Below, one piece after another: positions 5,266-12,020 of a stretch of 13,231 nucleotides of DNA. The stretch comes from an uncultured Lachnospiraceae bacterium (lineage in GTDB: Bacteria; Bacillota; Clostridia; Lachnospirales; Lachnospiraceae). A program made the position numbers and the translations under genes. The notes under the pieces were generated by a model. It had not been told where the DNA came from, did no database searches, and worked only from the letters and a program-made list of their open reading frames with translations. The stretch lies in NCBI GenBank assembly GCA_910588865.1, contig CAJUSJ010000106.1, forward strand, positions 1 to 13,231, in the 5' to 3' direction. Position 1 is the stretch's first letter. Each line of letters starts with the position of its first letter.

Positions 5266-7500
5266 ATGGGAATTATTTTTAATAAGGATACAAAAGAATT
5301 TCACCTGTACAATGACAATGTCAGTTATCTGATGAAGGTGTTGCGCAACGGCCAGATGGGGCAGCTTTATTTTGGAAAAAGGGTTCCCCACAGAGACAGC
5401 TATGACTATCTCATAGAAAACCGCTACCGCCCCGTAAGCGCTTATGTATTTGATGATGAGTACTCCTTTACCCTGGAGCATTTAAAGCAGGAGTATCCCT
5501 CCTACGGCACCACGGATTTTCGGATGCCCGCCCTGGAGATCTGGCAGCCAAATGGAAGCCGGATCACGGATTTTAAGTACGTGTCCCACAAAATCTCAAA
5601 AGGAAAGCCGGCCCTTAAAGGACTTCCGGCCACCTACACGGAGTCAGAGGATGAGGCGGACACCTTAGAGATCCTGTTGAGGGATGAGCTTCTGAAGGTG
5701 GAGATGACCTTGAGCTATACCATTTTCCAGAAGGAAAACGCCATAGCGAGAAACGCGCGGTTTGAAAACAAAGGGAATCAGGAGTGCCAGATCACAAGAG
5801 CCATGAGCCTTTGTCTTGACCTGCCTGACGATGAATATGAGTGGATCCAGTTTTCCGGCGCGTGGGGAAGAGAGCGTCATGTGAGGACCAGGAGGCTTGA
5901 ACAGGGAGTTCAGTCTGTGGGAAGCGCGAGAGGCGCTTCCAGCCATCACCACAATCCCTTTGTGATGCTGAGACGCCCTACGGCAGATGAGTTCCAGGGA
6001 GAGGTTTTGGGATTTTCCCTGGTGTATTCCGGCAACTTTCTGGCCCAGGCTGAGGTGGATACCTTTAAGGTAACCAGGATGATGGTGGGGATCCATCCTC
6101 TGGGATTTTCCTGGTGCTTAAAGCCAGGGGAGGAATTCCAGACTCCGGAGGCGGTGGTGGTGTATTCCGGGGAGGGAATGAACGGCATGAGCCAGACGTT
6201 CCACAGGCTGTACCGCGAGAGGCTGGCAAGAGGGTACTGGAGAGACCGGGAACGGCCGGTGCTTTTGAACAACTGGGAGGCCACTTATTTTGATTTCACA
6301 GAGGATAAGCTTCTGGACATCGCGAGAAATGCCAAAGAAGACGGGGTGGAGCTGTTTGTTCTGGACGACGGATGGTTCGGTACCAGGTGTACGGAGACAA
6401 GCGGACTGGGGGACTGGTGGCCCAACACAGACCGGCTGCCCCAGGGAATCAAGGGACTTTCCGAGAAGATCGAGGCTCTTGGCCTGAAATTCGGACTGTG
6501 GTTTGAGCTGGAAATGGCCAACAAAGACAGCGAGCTTTACCGCGCTCATCCCGACTGGGTCATTCAGACTCCAGGCAGGCATATGTCTCACGGGAGAAAG
6601 CAGTATGTCCTGGATTTCTCGAAAAAAGAGGTGGTGGACTATATCTATGAACTGGTTGCCAAAATCCTGAGAGAGTCCAAGGTTTCCTATATTAAATGGG
6701 ATATGAACCGGAATATTACGGAATGCTTTTCCGACGGATACGGCCCGGAGCGTCAGGGGGAGATTTTCCACCGCTATATTTTGGGGCTGTACGATCTCTA
6801 TGACAGGCTTAACAGGGAATTTCCCCAGATCCTCTTTGAGTCCTGCGCCAGCGGCGGCGGAAGGTTTGACCCGGGACTTCTTTACTATGCGCCCCAGTGC
6901 TGGACCAGCGATGACACGGATGCGGTGGAGCGCCAGAAGATCCAGTATGGAACCTCGTACGCTTACCCCTTAAGCTCCATGGGCGCTCATGTGTCCATCA
7001 CGCCCAACCATCAGGCGAACCGGGTGACTCCGCTGAAGACCCGGGGCAATGTGGCGGCATTTGGGGCATTCGGCTATGAGCTGGATCTGGCCAGGCTGAC
7101 CAGGGAGGAGCGGGAGATCGTAAAAGAGCAGATCCGTTTTGTAAAAAAATACAGGAAGCTGATTCACACCGGAACCTTCTACAGGCTGCTGAGCCCCTTT
7201 GAGGGCAATTTCACCGCGTGGATGGTGGTTTCAGAGGATAAACGCCAGGCCATTGTGGGATATTACAAGATTTTAAATGACGTGAACCGGGAGTTCAGGC
7301 GGCTCCATCTGAAAGGCTTGGAGGAGAACCTTCTCTATCACATGGTGGAGGAAGGCCAGGAAAATGGCTGCTTCTACGGAGGTGAGCTGATGAATATCGG
7401 CATGGTGACAACAGATAACGGGGCCGGAGAGGTTCCGGCGGGGGAGGAGCCCTGCTGTGACTTCTGGTCAAGGGTAGTGGTGCTGGAGGCCAGGGAGTGA
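5266..7500 (+). CDS. Alpha-galactosidase, glycoside hydrolase family 36
   Basis: This enzyme removes terminal alpha-1,6-galactose from melibiose, raffinose and stachyose. It has 744 residues and no signal peptide, so it is cytoplasmic and is probably a tetramer like other GH36 subgroup I enzymes. ATG 5266 follows GGGAGG by 6 bases. Residues ~1-330 form the N-terminal beta-supersandwich and ~330-660 the TIM barrel beginning at 'NNWEATYF'. The nucleophile is Asp479 in 'IKWDMNR', the acid/base is Asp549 in 'WTSDDTD', and the subgroup motif 'SCASGGGRFD' is present. One oddity is the conserved 'WFEPEM' motif, which reads 'WFELEMANKDS' here (Leu415 in place of Pro). The YczE-like gene follows after 108 bases, perhaps in the same transcript. 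The AraC-family gene at 8270-9160 is the likely regulator. Common names for such genes are rafA, aga, agaN or melA; which applies cannot be told. Confidence 0.95.
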   Translation: MGIIFNKDTKEFHLYNDNVSYLMKVLRNGQMGQLYFGKRVPHRDSYDYLIENRYRPVSAYVFDDEYSFTLEHLKQEYPSYGTTDFRMPALEIWQPNGSRITDFKYVSHKISKGKPALKGLPATYTESEDEADTLEILLRDELLKVEMTLSYTIFQKENAIARNARFENKGNQECQITRAMSLCLDLPDDEYEWIQFSGAWGRERHVRTRRLEQGVQSVGSARGASSHHHNPFVMLRRPTADEFQGEVLGFSLVYSGNFLAQAEVDTFKVTRMMVGIHPLGFSWCLKPGEEFQTPEAVVVYSGEGMNGMSQTFHRLYRERLARGYWRDRERPVLLNNWEATYFDFTEDKLLDIARNAKEDGVELFVLDDGWFGTRCTETSGLGDWWPNTDRLPQGIKGLSEKIEALGLKFGLWFELEMANKDSELYRAHPDWVIQTPGRHMSHGRKQYVLDFSKKEVVDYIYELVAKILRESKVSYIKWDMNRNITECFSDGYGPERQGEIFHRYILGLYDLYDRLNREFPQILFESCASGGGRFDPGLLYYAPQCWTSDDTDAVERQKIQYGTSYAYPLSSMGAHVSITPNHQANRVTPLKTRGNVAAFGAFGYELDLARLTREEREIVKEQIRFVKKYRKLIHTGTFYRLLSPFEGNFTAWMVVSEDKRQAIVGYYKILNDVNREFRRLHLKGLEENLLYHMVEEGQENGCFYGGELMNIGMVTTDNGAGEVPAGEEPCCDFWSRVVVLEARE

Positions 7501-7516
7501 CGAAAGCCTGGCAGTG

Positions 7517-7534
7517 ACACGGCGGGGGCCGTGT
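7517..7534 (+). other. Small hairpin between the alpha-galactosidase and membrane-protein genes
   Basis: ACACGG and CCGTGT form a 6-bp stem around CGGGGG. No T tract follows, so it is not a convincing terminator. It could protect or process an RNA spanning both genes, or be chance. Confidence 0.25.
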
Positions 7535-7608
7535 GAACAGCAGCTGTGAGGCGGACAGGTCTGTGCCCGGCAGATGGCTGTTGGGTATGGGAAGGAGAGG
7601 AAGGTATT

Positions 7609-8247
7609 ATGGAAAACAAAGGGAATTCACAGAAATGGAAACGGGTGGCCATGTCTTTTTTCGGTGTCATTGTCACAGGCTTTTGTATAGGAGCTTTTCA
7701 GAAAGCGAATCTGGGGGCAGATCCCTTCACCTGCTTTGTCACAGGCATTGCCAACCTGTTTCATTCTACTTACAGCACGTTCTATATCATCGTCACAGGG
7801 GCCCTGCTGGTGGGAGTGTTTTTTGTGGAGAAGCATTACATCGGCGTCGCCACGGTGATCAACCTGTTTTTTACCGGCATGGCGGCGGATTTTATGAAAG
7901 GTATCCTGGACGGATTTTTTCCCTCGCCGGGGATGGGAGCCAGGGTGGTGATGATGTTGTTTGGGATCTTCGGAACCTGCTTTGCCGCATCCGTGTACTT
8001 TACGGCGGATCTGGGAGTGTCGGCCTATGACGCGTGGTCCCTCATTGGGGCCAACAAGTATAAGCTTCTGCCTTTTCGGATCTGCCGGATCTTAAGCGAC
8101 TCGGTCTGCGTCCTCATCGGCCTGGTGTGCCATGTGACCATCGGGGTGGGGACGGTGATCACCGCCCTGTTTATGGGACCTGTGGTCCAGTGGTTCAACA
8201 CCAATGTGTCGGAGCCGTTTCTGTATGGGCATAAATTGGAGCATTGA
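7609..8247 (+). CDS. YczE/YitT-type integral membrane protein
   Basis: This is a polytopic membrane protein of 212 residues from the YczE-like group (COG2364), whose transport or signalling role is unknown. The start is ATG 7609 after the purine-rich GAAGGAGAGGAAGG (7591-7604); the frame is open further up (to 7546) but without a start codon that has a good site. Hydrophobic segments lie near 13-30, 56-73, 79-95, 110-131, 160-176 and 177-194. The two halves repeat the family motif: 'ANLGADPFTCF' at 33-43 and 'ADLGVSAYDAW' at 133-143, which points to an internal duplication. It follows the alpha-galactosidase on the same strand and could be co-transcribed, but nothing in its sequence shows a sugar-transport signature, so a link with galactosides is only positional. 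Confidence 0.85.
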   Translation: MENKGNSQKWKRVAMSFFGVIVTGFCIGAFQKANLGADPFTCFVTGIANLFHSTYSTFYIIVTGALLVGVFFVEKHYIGVATVINLFFTGMAADFMKGILDGFFPSPGMGARVVMMLFGIFGTCFAASVYFTADLGVSAYDAWSLIGANKYKLLPFRICRILSDSVCVLIGLVCHVTIGVGTVITALFMGPVVQWFNTNVSEPFLYGHKLEH

Positions 8248-8261
8248 AATGTTTTGAGTGA

Positions 8262-8287
8262 GCCTGTACTTATGGGGAGGCCTTTTT
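8262..8287 (+). terminator. Weak terminator between convergent genes
   Basis: GCCT (8262-8265) can pair with AGGC (8278-8281), followed by CTTTTTC on the plus strand. The stem is only 4 bp with a 12-base loop and overlaps the end of the AraC-family gene on the other strand, so its efficiency is doubtful. Confidence 0.3.
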
Positions 8288-9160
8288 CGCGGACAGCGGG
8301 GAAGGGCCTCCCTTAAATTGTTTTCTGGCGGAATCTGTCTGGGTCTGGGTCATCTTCCGGTAGGCTGACGGCGACATCCCGTACTGCTGCCGGAAAATTT
8401 TTATGAGGGATTCCGTCTGCTGGTAGCCGCAGGAGTAGGCGATGGCGGACACGGACAGCTGGGAAGACTCTAACAGGTGCTGGGCCTTGGTCAGCCTGAA
8501 TTTCTGAATATATTTCAGAGGGGAAAGACCAGTGTGCTGTTTGAACAGGGTGCTTAAGTAGCTGCGGTTCAAGCCCACGTATCTTGCCACGGCGTCGGCC
8601 TGGAGGGGCTCGGAGATGTGGTCCCGGATGTAGGAGATGGCCTGGCTCACGTAGAGGTTGCTATCCTTGGAGAGGGCCTCATCCTGCCCGGAGGAGGCGA
8701 TGGTGCTTAAGAATAAGTACAGCATAGACAGACAGTAGAAGGTGTCGGCGGCATTGCCGTGATCGTGTCCCATCATGCCCAGGATGCAGTTTTTCAGAGT
8801 CTCTTTTTCAGCGCTTTTAAAGATAGGCTGTTCCTGGGAAAGACCTAAAGATGACACCATCCTTCTGGCGTCCCAGCCGGAGAATCCTACCCAGATGTAG
8901 GTCCAGGGATCCTCAAGGTCTGCCATGTAGATGGTCTGGTAGTCTGGTTCGATGAGGAATCCTTTTTGGCTGGACAGCTGATAGTGGGTTCCGTTTACGA
9001 TAAATTCCCCTTTTCCCTCCAGAATATAGTGGATGAGATAGTAGGGGCGGACGGCTGGACCGTACTTGTGGCCAGGCATGGTGACAGAGTGGCCGAAGGC
9101 GTTGACGCTGATCTGTTTTGGTTCATTGACCTGGATATTGACGGAGAGAGAGTTTTCCAT
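8270..9160 (-). CDS. AraC-family transcriptional regulator with cupin sensor domain
   Basis: This is a sugar-responsive transcription activator of 296 residues. The N-terminal ~150 residues form an AraC-type cupin: 'YGPAVRPYYLIHYILEGKGEFIVNG' has the R-x-x-x-L-x-Y-x-x-x-G-x-G pattern, and 'WTYIWVGFSGWDA' (86-98) closes the pocket. The C-terminal domain (about 172-270) has two helix-turn-helix units: 'LQADAVARYVGLNRSYLSTLF' and 'SVSAIAYSCGYQQTESLIKIF' with the family end 'GMSPSAYRK'. It is of the MsmR/RafR type that usually controls alpha-galactoside genes. ATG 9158-9160 follows AAGGAG by only 4 bases. It converges on the alpha-galactosidase/YczE pair, which makes them its probable targets. 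The last ~25 residues are a polar tail beyond the domain. Confidence 0.92.
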   Translation of the reverse strand: MENSLSVNIQVNEPKQISVNAFGHSVTMPGHKYGPAVRPYYLIHYILEGKGEFIVNGTHYQLSSQKGFLIEPDYQTIYMADLEDPWTYIWVGFSGWDARRMVSSLGLSQEQPIFKSAEKETLKNCILGMMGHDHGNAADTFYCLSMLYLFLSTIASSGQDEALSKDSNLYVSQAISYIRDHISEPLQADAVARYVGLNRSYLSTLFKQHTGLSPLKYIQKFRLTKAQHLLESSQLSVSAIAYSCGYQQTESLIKIFRQQYGMSPSAYRKMTQTQTDSARKQFKGGPSPLSAKKASP

Positions 9161-9204
9161 GGGGCTCCTTTATTTACCTCTTAAAAAATAATTGTTTGAT
9201 TTCT

Positions 9205-9213
9205 ATCATATCA
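9205..9213 (-). promoter_or_regulatory. Probable extended -10 promoter of the AraC-family gene
   Basis: The minus strand reads TGATATGAT, an extended -10 (TG-N-TATGAT), about 45 bases before the start codon. The matching -35 falls in a T run and is poor. An alternative, TTGTAA-N16-TAAAAA, lies slightly upstream. The strand is clear but the exact start is not. Confidence 0.5.
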
Positions 9214-9271
9214 CATTTTTAGGAATAAAAAAACCGTTTACAAGAGATGTGGATACATCATACTTTATTTT

Positions 9272-9297
9272 GGGGAACCCTTCTAAGAGGTATCCCC
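9272..9297. other. Bulged hairpin in the 201-base gap between the 7TM and AraC-family genes
   Basis: GGGGA pairs with TCCCC, and ACC with GGT after a one-base bulge, around a short AT-rich loop. Neither strand has a T tract after it. It may be a degenerate terminator for the membrane-protein gene at 9362-10027. Apart from the AraC promoter, nothing else was seen in this gap. Confidence 0.3.
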
Positions 9298-9361
9298 GCC
9301 CCAGCTCGATTAACTATAGGTGCCGCCTCCCTTGTCATTATCGCGGGCCCAAGAAACATTT

Positions 9362-10027
9362 TTAAGTGGTTTCGTGAATCATGGCAAAATAGCCGATGAG
9401 AACCGTCCATACATAAGCGCAGGTTTTGGGAATCATAAGCATGCCAATTGCGGGGAATGTATCTGTCCAAAGTACGACAGGAATATAGAAACCAAAACTC
9501 AGCACAATGGTCAGCCACATATATTTAAAGTCATGGTCTTTCTGTTCCTTTGCGCTTTTATAAAACAGAATAATGATCAGCAGTCCCAGCAGGGCAAAGG
9601 GAATATTGCGGTAAATTCCCCAGGACAGGGGAGCGTCCGCGCTCAGCCATTTGTTTTGGGGAAGGAGACATAAGATGATCCTGACCGCCGCTGATAAATA
9701 TACCAGGAGGGTCATATTGTCCTGTCCCTTAATGTCATACCGCAGCCTCCACACATAATACAGGATCACATAAAATAAAGTCATGGTAATGGAAGTGATC
9801 AGCTTTCCCAGGCCCAGGGCCGCGGTATAATTTTCCAGACCTGTTGTGCACAGGGCCACGGCCCGGGGAACTAAATGGAAGGAGTCGCCCGCGCCCAGCA
9901 GGACCGCCATGATGCCGAATAAGCGGTATTGCTTTTTTTCCCGGCTTTTTACGATCATCCGGATTCCGATGGTGATAACGGAAATCAAGTATACGGTGTC
10001 AAATAAAGTTTCCGCGATAGCCTGCAT
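9362..10027 (-). CDS. Seven-helix membrane protein of unknown function
   Basis: I do not recognise the family. The protein has 221 residues and seven clear hydrophobic segments (near 8-25, 35-58, 73-93, 104-122, 142-157, 168-187 and 193-216) with short charged loops. Polar or charged residues lie inside or beside helices: 'GAGDSFHLVPR' in helix 2 and 'YYVWRLRYD' after helix 3, so it may bind a ligand or an ion. There is no soluble domain and no known catalytic motif. ATG 10025-10027 follows AGAGAGG by 8 bases. Its upstream region contains the same operator as the TetR gene just before it, placed identically against a TAAAAT -10 box. It is therefore probably the repressor's main target, possibly an efflux, sensing or envelope-stress protein. 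That role is inference from context alone. Confidence 0.8.
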   Translation of the reverse strand: MQAIAETLFDTVYLISVITIGIRMIVKSREKKQYRLFGIMAVLLGAGDSFHLVPRAVALCTTGLENYTAALGLGKLITSITMTLFYVILYYVWRLRYDIKGQDNMTLLVYLSAAVRIILCLLPQNKWLSADAPLSWGIYRNIPFALLGLLIIILFYKSAKEQKDHDFKYMWLTIVLSFGFYIPVVLWTDTFPAIGMLMIPKTCAYVWTVLIGYFAMIHETT

Positions 10028-10045
10028 AAAATTTTCCTCTCTTTC

Positions 10046-10063
10046 TGAACGATGTTCATTTTA
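10046..10063 (-). promoter_or_regulatory. TetR-type operator and -10 box of the 7TM gene
   Basis: TGAAC-GAT-GTTCA (10046-10058) is a perfect dyad with the same half-sites as the one before the TetR gene. On the minus strand it directly follows TAAAAT (10058-10063), sharing one base, so a bound repressor would cover the -10 box and start site. The -35 position (around 10081-10086) is poor and lies inside the terminator hairpin of the TetR gene. Confidence 0.7.
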
Positions 10064-10072
10064 ATTTATTAG

Positions 10073-10099
10073 AAATTCCCGCTTTATATACGGGAATTT
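10073..10099 (-). terminator. Hairpin terminator after the TetR gene
   Basis: AAATTCCCG (10073-10081) and CGGGAATTT (10091-10099) form a perfect 9-bp stem with a 9-base loop, just after the TetR stop codon on the minus strand. The transcript then reads CTAATAAATTA, a poor U tract, so some read-through into the 7TM gene is likely. Confidence 0.6.
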
Positions 10100-10102
10100 T
10101 GA

Positions 10103-10660
10103 TCAATAGATGATCCTGGAGATCATTCCCAATATTCCGCCGCAGTCGTAGTCCTGCCGCGCTAAAGCGGAAATAATCAATGAGAATATAATGCTGACAA
10201 ATTTTTCCGGGGTAAATATTTCGTCGAAAACCTGGGGACGGACATTTTTATCATTCATCAAAACCATGTAAAGCCCGTCTTGAATACGTTTCCACGTCTG
10301 TTCCATAAGCTGTCTTCCGCTTTCTTTATCTTCTCCTAAAAAACTTATAGAATGCGCGGTGAAAAAGCCGGGATATTTTTCGCGGCCGGTTTTCATGCTG
10401 TCAAAGATCCACTGAATGCAGCTTGTAAAACTGTCAAACCCGCTGTCGTTTTCTGGAAAACGCAGTATGTCATGCCACACACTTTCCACAGCCGCGGCGA
10501 CCAAATCGGATTTGGAACTAAAATAGTTGTAGATGGAGCCCACAGAAACGCCGCAAGCCGCCGCCACGGTCCGGATATTAAGAGCGGCCCATCCCCGCGT
10601 TGTGACCAGTTCTCTGCTGACATTTAAAATGGCTTCTTTTGAAGTGACCACCGTATTAAT
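10103..10660 (-). CDS. TetR/AcrR-family repressor, probable ATT start
   Basis: This is a one-component repressor of about 185 residues. The N-terminal helix-turn-helix reads 'SKEAILNVSREL...' then 'NIRTVAAACGVSVGSIYNYFSSKSDLV', the classic TetR signature. The ligand-binding half has no specific motif. Start: the mRNA should begin near 10686, and GAGGGGG (10670-10676) lies 9 bases before ATT at 10658-10660, giving 'MNTVVTSKEAIL'. TTG at 10676-10678 would have an ~8-base leader without a ribosome site, and GTG at 10649-10651 is 18 bases from it. ATT is a rare initiator, so GTG remains the conventional alternative. The operator at 10679-10695 overlaps its own -10 box, so it should repress itself. 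The same operator precedes the next gene, a membrane protein. Confidence 0.88.
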   Translation of the reverse strand: MNTVVTSKEAILNVSRELVTTRGWAALNIRTVAAACGVSVGSIYNYFSSKSDLVAAAVESVWHDILRFPENDSGFDSFTSCIQWIFDSMKTGREKYPGFFTAHSISFLGEDKESGRQLMEQTWKRIQDGLYMVLMNDKNVRPQVFDEIFTPEKFVSIIFSLIISALARQDYDCGGILGMISRIIY

Positions 10661-10678
10661 AGAAATACACCCCCTCAA

Positions 10679-10695
10679 AATGAACTGTGTTCATT
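10679..10695. promoter_or_regulatory. Autoregulatory TetR operator
   Basis: AATGAAC-TGT-GTTCATT is a perfect 17-bp dyad with a 3-base centre. It overlaps the -10 box of the TetR promoter (10693-10698) and the expected start site near 10686. Its TGAAC-N3-GTTCA core recurs at 10046-10058 before the next gene in the same register, which marks it as the binding site of this repressor. Confidence 0.8.
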
Positions 10696-10721
10696 ATAAA
10701 GTCCCCGCTGAGAATTGTCAA
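10693..10721 (-). promoter_or_regulatory. Perfect consensus sigma-A promoter of the TetR gene
   Basis: On the minus strand TTGACA (10716-10721), 17 bases, TATAAT (10693-10698): both hexamers and the spacing are exact consensus. Such a promoter would be very strong when the repressor is released. Confidence 0.9.
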
Positions 10722-10761
10722 GGGAAAAATGGCCGCTAAAGCGTCCCCTGTCCCGGTTTCA

Positions 10762-10790
10762 TTGACAAAGAGAAAATGGTATCGTATAGT
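10762..10790 (+). promoter_or_regulatory. Sigma-A promoter of the kinase-like gene
   Basis: TTGACA (10762-10767), 17 bases, TATAGT (10785-10790), with transcription expected near 10797 and a leader of about 28 bases. It diverges from the TetR promoter, with about 40 bases between the two -35 boxes. It carries no copy of the TetR operator, so it should be independent of that repressor. Confidence 0.85.
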
Positions 10791-10824
10791 ATAAACCATA
10801 AAATGAGGATGTTATGGAGGCAAA

Positions 10825-11727
10825 ATGAAAATTAATAAACTTGATAATATTGAATTCCGGCTGAAAGAGCCGCATGATTTCAGCTGGCTGAAGAAGTACG
10901 GCGAAGCCTTCTGGATTGTCGATGAAACCGGTTCGGGATGTGTCTGCGTTGGTATGAAAAACGGCGATATCAGGTTATTCTGCAAGATCGCGGGAGTCAA
11001 CACCGTAGAGGCAGAGGTCTCACCGGAAGAATCCGTCCGGATTTTAAAGAACGCGGTTCATTTATACACGGATTTAGCCCATCCTCATTTGATCAAGCTC
11101 ATTGAGCATTATGAGTATAATGATTTTTACGCCGCCATTTTTCAGTGGGCAGACGGAGAGTGTCTGTTTGATCATTGGAATTTTGAAATATATAAAAAAA
11201 ATCCTCAAATTAAAAGTCCGAAACAGAGATTTAAAGCCCTTCCTGCCGCCAAAAAGATAAAAGTGGTGGATAGCCTGTTCAGCTTTCTGCAAAATGTAAG
11301 TGAAAAAGGTTATACCGCGGTGGATTTTTATGACGGAAGCCTTATGTATGACTTCGCCTCCGATACCTTGACTATCTGTGATATCGACCTCTTCCGGAAA
11401 GCTCCCGTTATAAATGATATAGGAACGGACTGGTTTGGAACCAAGCGGTTAAAGGCACCAGAAGAATATAGAAAAGGCGGCGTCATCGACCAGCAGACGA
11501 ATCTGTTTACACTGGGTGCGCTGATCTTCGAATTTTTCGGAAACTTCTCTGATGAGGAGATGAAGCAGAGGTACATCACAAACCGGTTTGAACCATGTTC
11601 ACTTTCAAACTGGGAGCTGGGTCAGGAGAGCTACCAGGTCGCGATAAAAGCAGTTGAAGCTGATAAAAACAGACGGTGGGGGAATTTCGCGGAATTTTTT
11701 AAAGCATGGAAAAATTCTGACACTTGA
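10825..11727 (+). CDS. Ser/Thr protein kinase-like protein, clostridial type with altered catalytic loop
   Basis: This is a 300-residue soluble protein with the protein-kinase fold and no membrane helix or PASTA domain. ATG 10825 follows GGAGG by 4 bases. Visible landmarks are Lys54 in 'LFCKIAG' (the ATP-anchoring lysine), the 'LAHPHLIKL' stretch (84-92), the hinge near 'FQWADGECL' (106-114), and 'AVDFYDGSLMYD' (165-176) in place of HRDxKxxN, keeping Asp167 but replacing the following Lys and Asn. 'ICDIDLF' (184-190) stands where DFG should be, followed by an intact 'APEE' (211-214) and the helix-F segment 'TNLFTLGALIFEFF', where the usual Asp is Asn. The 'VDFYDGS...ICDID' form is, from memory, typical of a widespread clostridial group annotated as Ser/Thr kinases, so it is a family trait and not decay. 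Whether it phosphorylates protein or a small molecule is unknown. It is monocistronic. Confidence 0.85.
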   Translation: MKINKLDNIEFRLKEPHDFSWLKKYGEAFWIVDETGSGCVCVGMKNGDIRLFCKIAGVNTVEAEVSPEESVRILKNAVHLYTDLAHPHLIKLIEHYEYNDFYAAIFQWADGECLFDHWNFEIYKKNPQIKSPKQRFKALPAAKKIKVVDSLFSFLQNVSEKGYTAVDFYDGSLMYDFASDTLTICDIDLFRKAPVINDIGTDWFGTKRLKAPEEYRKGGVIDQQTNLFTLGALIFEFFGNFSDEEMKQRYITNRFEPCSLSNWELGQESYQVAIKAVEADKNRRWGNFAEFFKAWKNSDT

Positions 11728-11734
11728 TACCGTT

Positions 11735-11768
11735 GAGGCAGGTCTGCCCGCTGTGCCTTGAATTTTTT
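11735..11768 (+). terminator. Terminator of the kinase-like gene
   Basis: AGGCA (11736-11740) pairs with TGCCT (11754-11758), extended by one G-T pair, and TTTTTT at 11763-11768 follows. A competing inner hairpin GGCA-GGTC-TGCC is also possible. It sits 8 bases after the stop codon, where an intrinsic terminator is expected. Confidence 0.6.
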
Positions 11769-11775
11769 CTGATGT

Positions 11776-11973
11776 TCCTTTATAATTATTGCGAGATGTA
11801 GAGGAGCTTGCATGTGTTTTTGCGGTGAGGTTGTGCGGATAGTAGGGGCATTTAGGGTTGCCGCGTTTGTGGAGGACGAAGTGCTTTCGGTTCTTTTTAG
11901 GGATCAGGGCGTTGCCGCGGTGGGGACAGTTGGGGCAACAGCGGTCTTCCGGGATGTATCCGCGGATGAACAT
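11776..11973 (-). pseudogene. Possible remnant of a Cys/His-rich protein
   Basis: In the 293-base gap between two plus-strand genes, the minus strand has an open frame from ATG 11971-11973 that reads 'MFIRGYIPEDRCCPNCPHRGN', then a basic stretch, then 'KCPYYPH'. The codons are strongly GC-ending (CGC, ATC, CCC, AAC, GGC), as in real genes here, and the C-x2-C/H spacing suggests metal binding. There is no ribosome binding site, a TAG lies two codons before the ATG, and the frame then runs into the kinase gene's terminator and antisense strand. It could be a fragment of a transposase or other zinc-binding protein, or a true small gene. I do not recognise the family and cannot exclude chance. 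Confidence 0.25.
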
Positions 11974-12020
11974 GAGTTTCTATTAAATTTAGATACAAAA
12001 ATATTAAGGAGGTATAGGCG

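Noticed and set aside
6118..6771. 217-codon minus-strand ORF opposite the alpha-galactosidase
   Set aside because: It is antisense to the catalytic barrel of GH36, has no ribosome site and no recognisable domain.
9258..9361. Coding remnant between the 7TM and AraC-family genes
   Set aside because: A minus-strand frame is open but has mixed codon use, no start signal and mostly overlaps the 7TM gene out of frame.
10676..10678. TTG as start of the TetR gene
   Set aside because: It would be about 8 bases from the predicted 5' end of the mRNA, with no ribosome site before it, and would place the real ribosome site inside the coding region.
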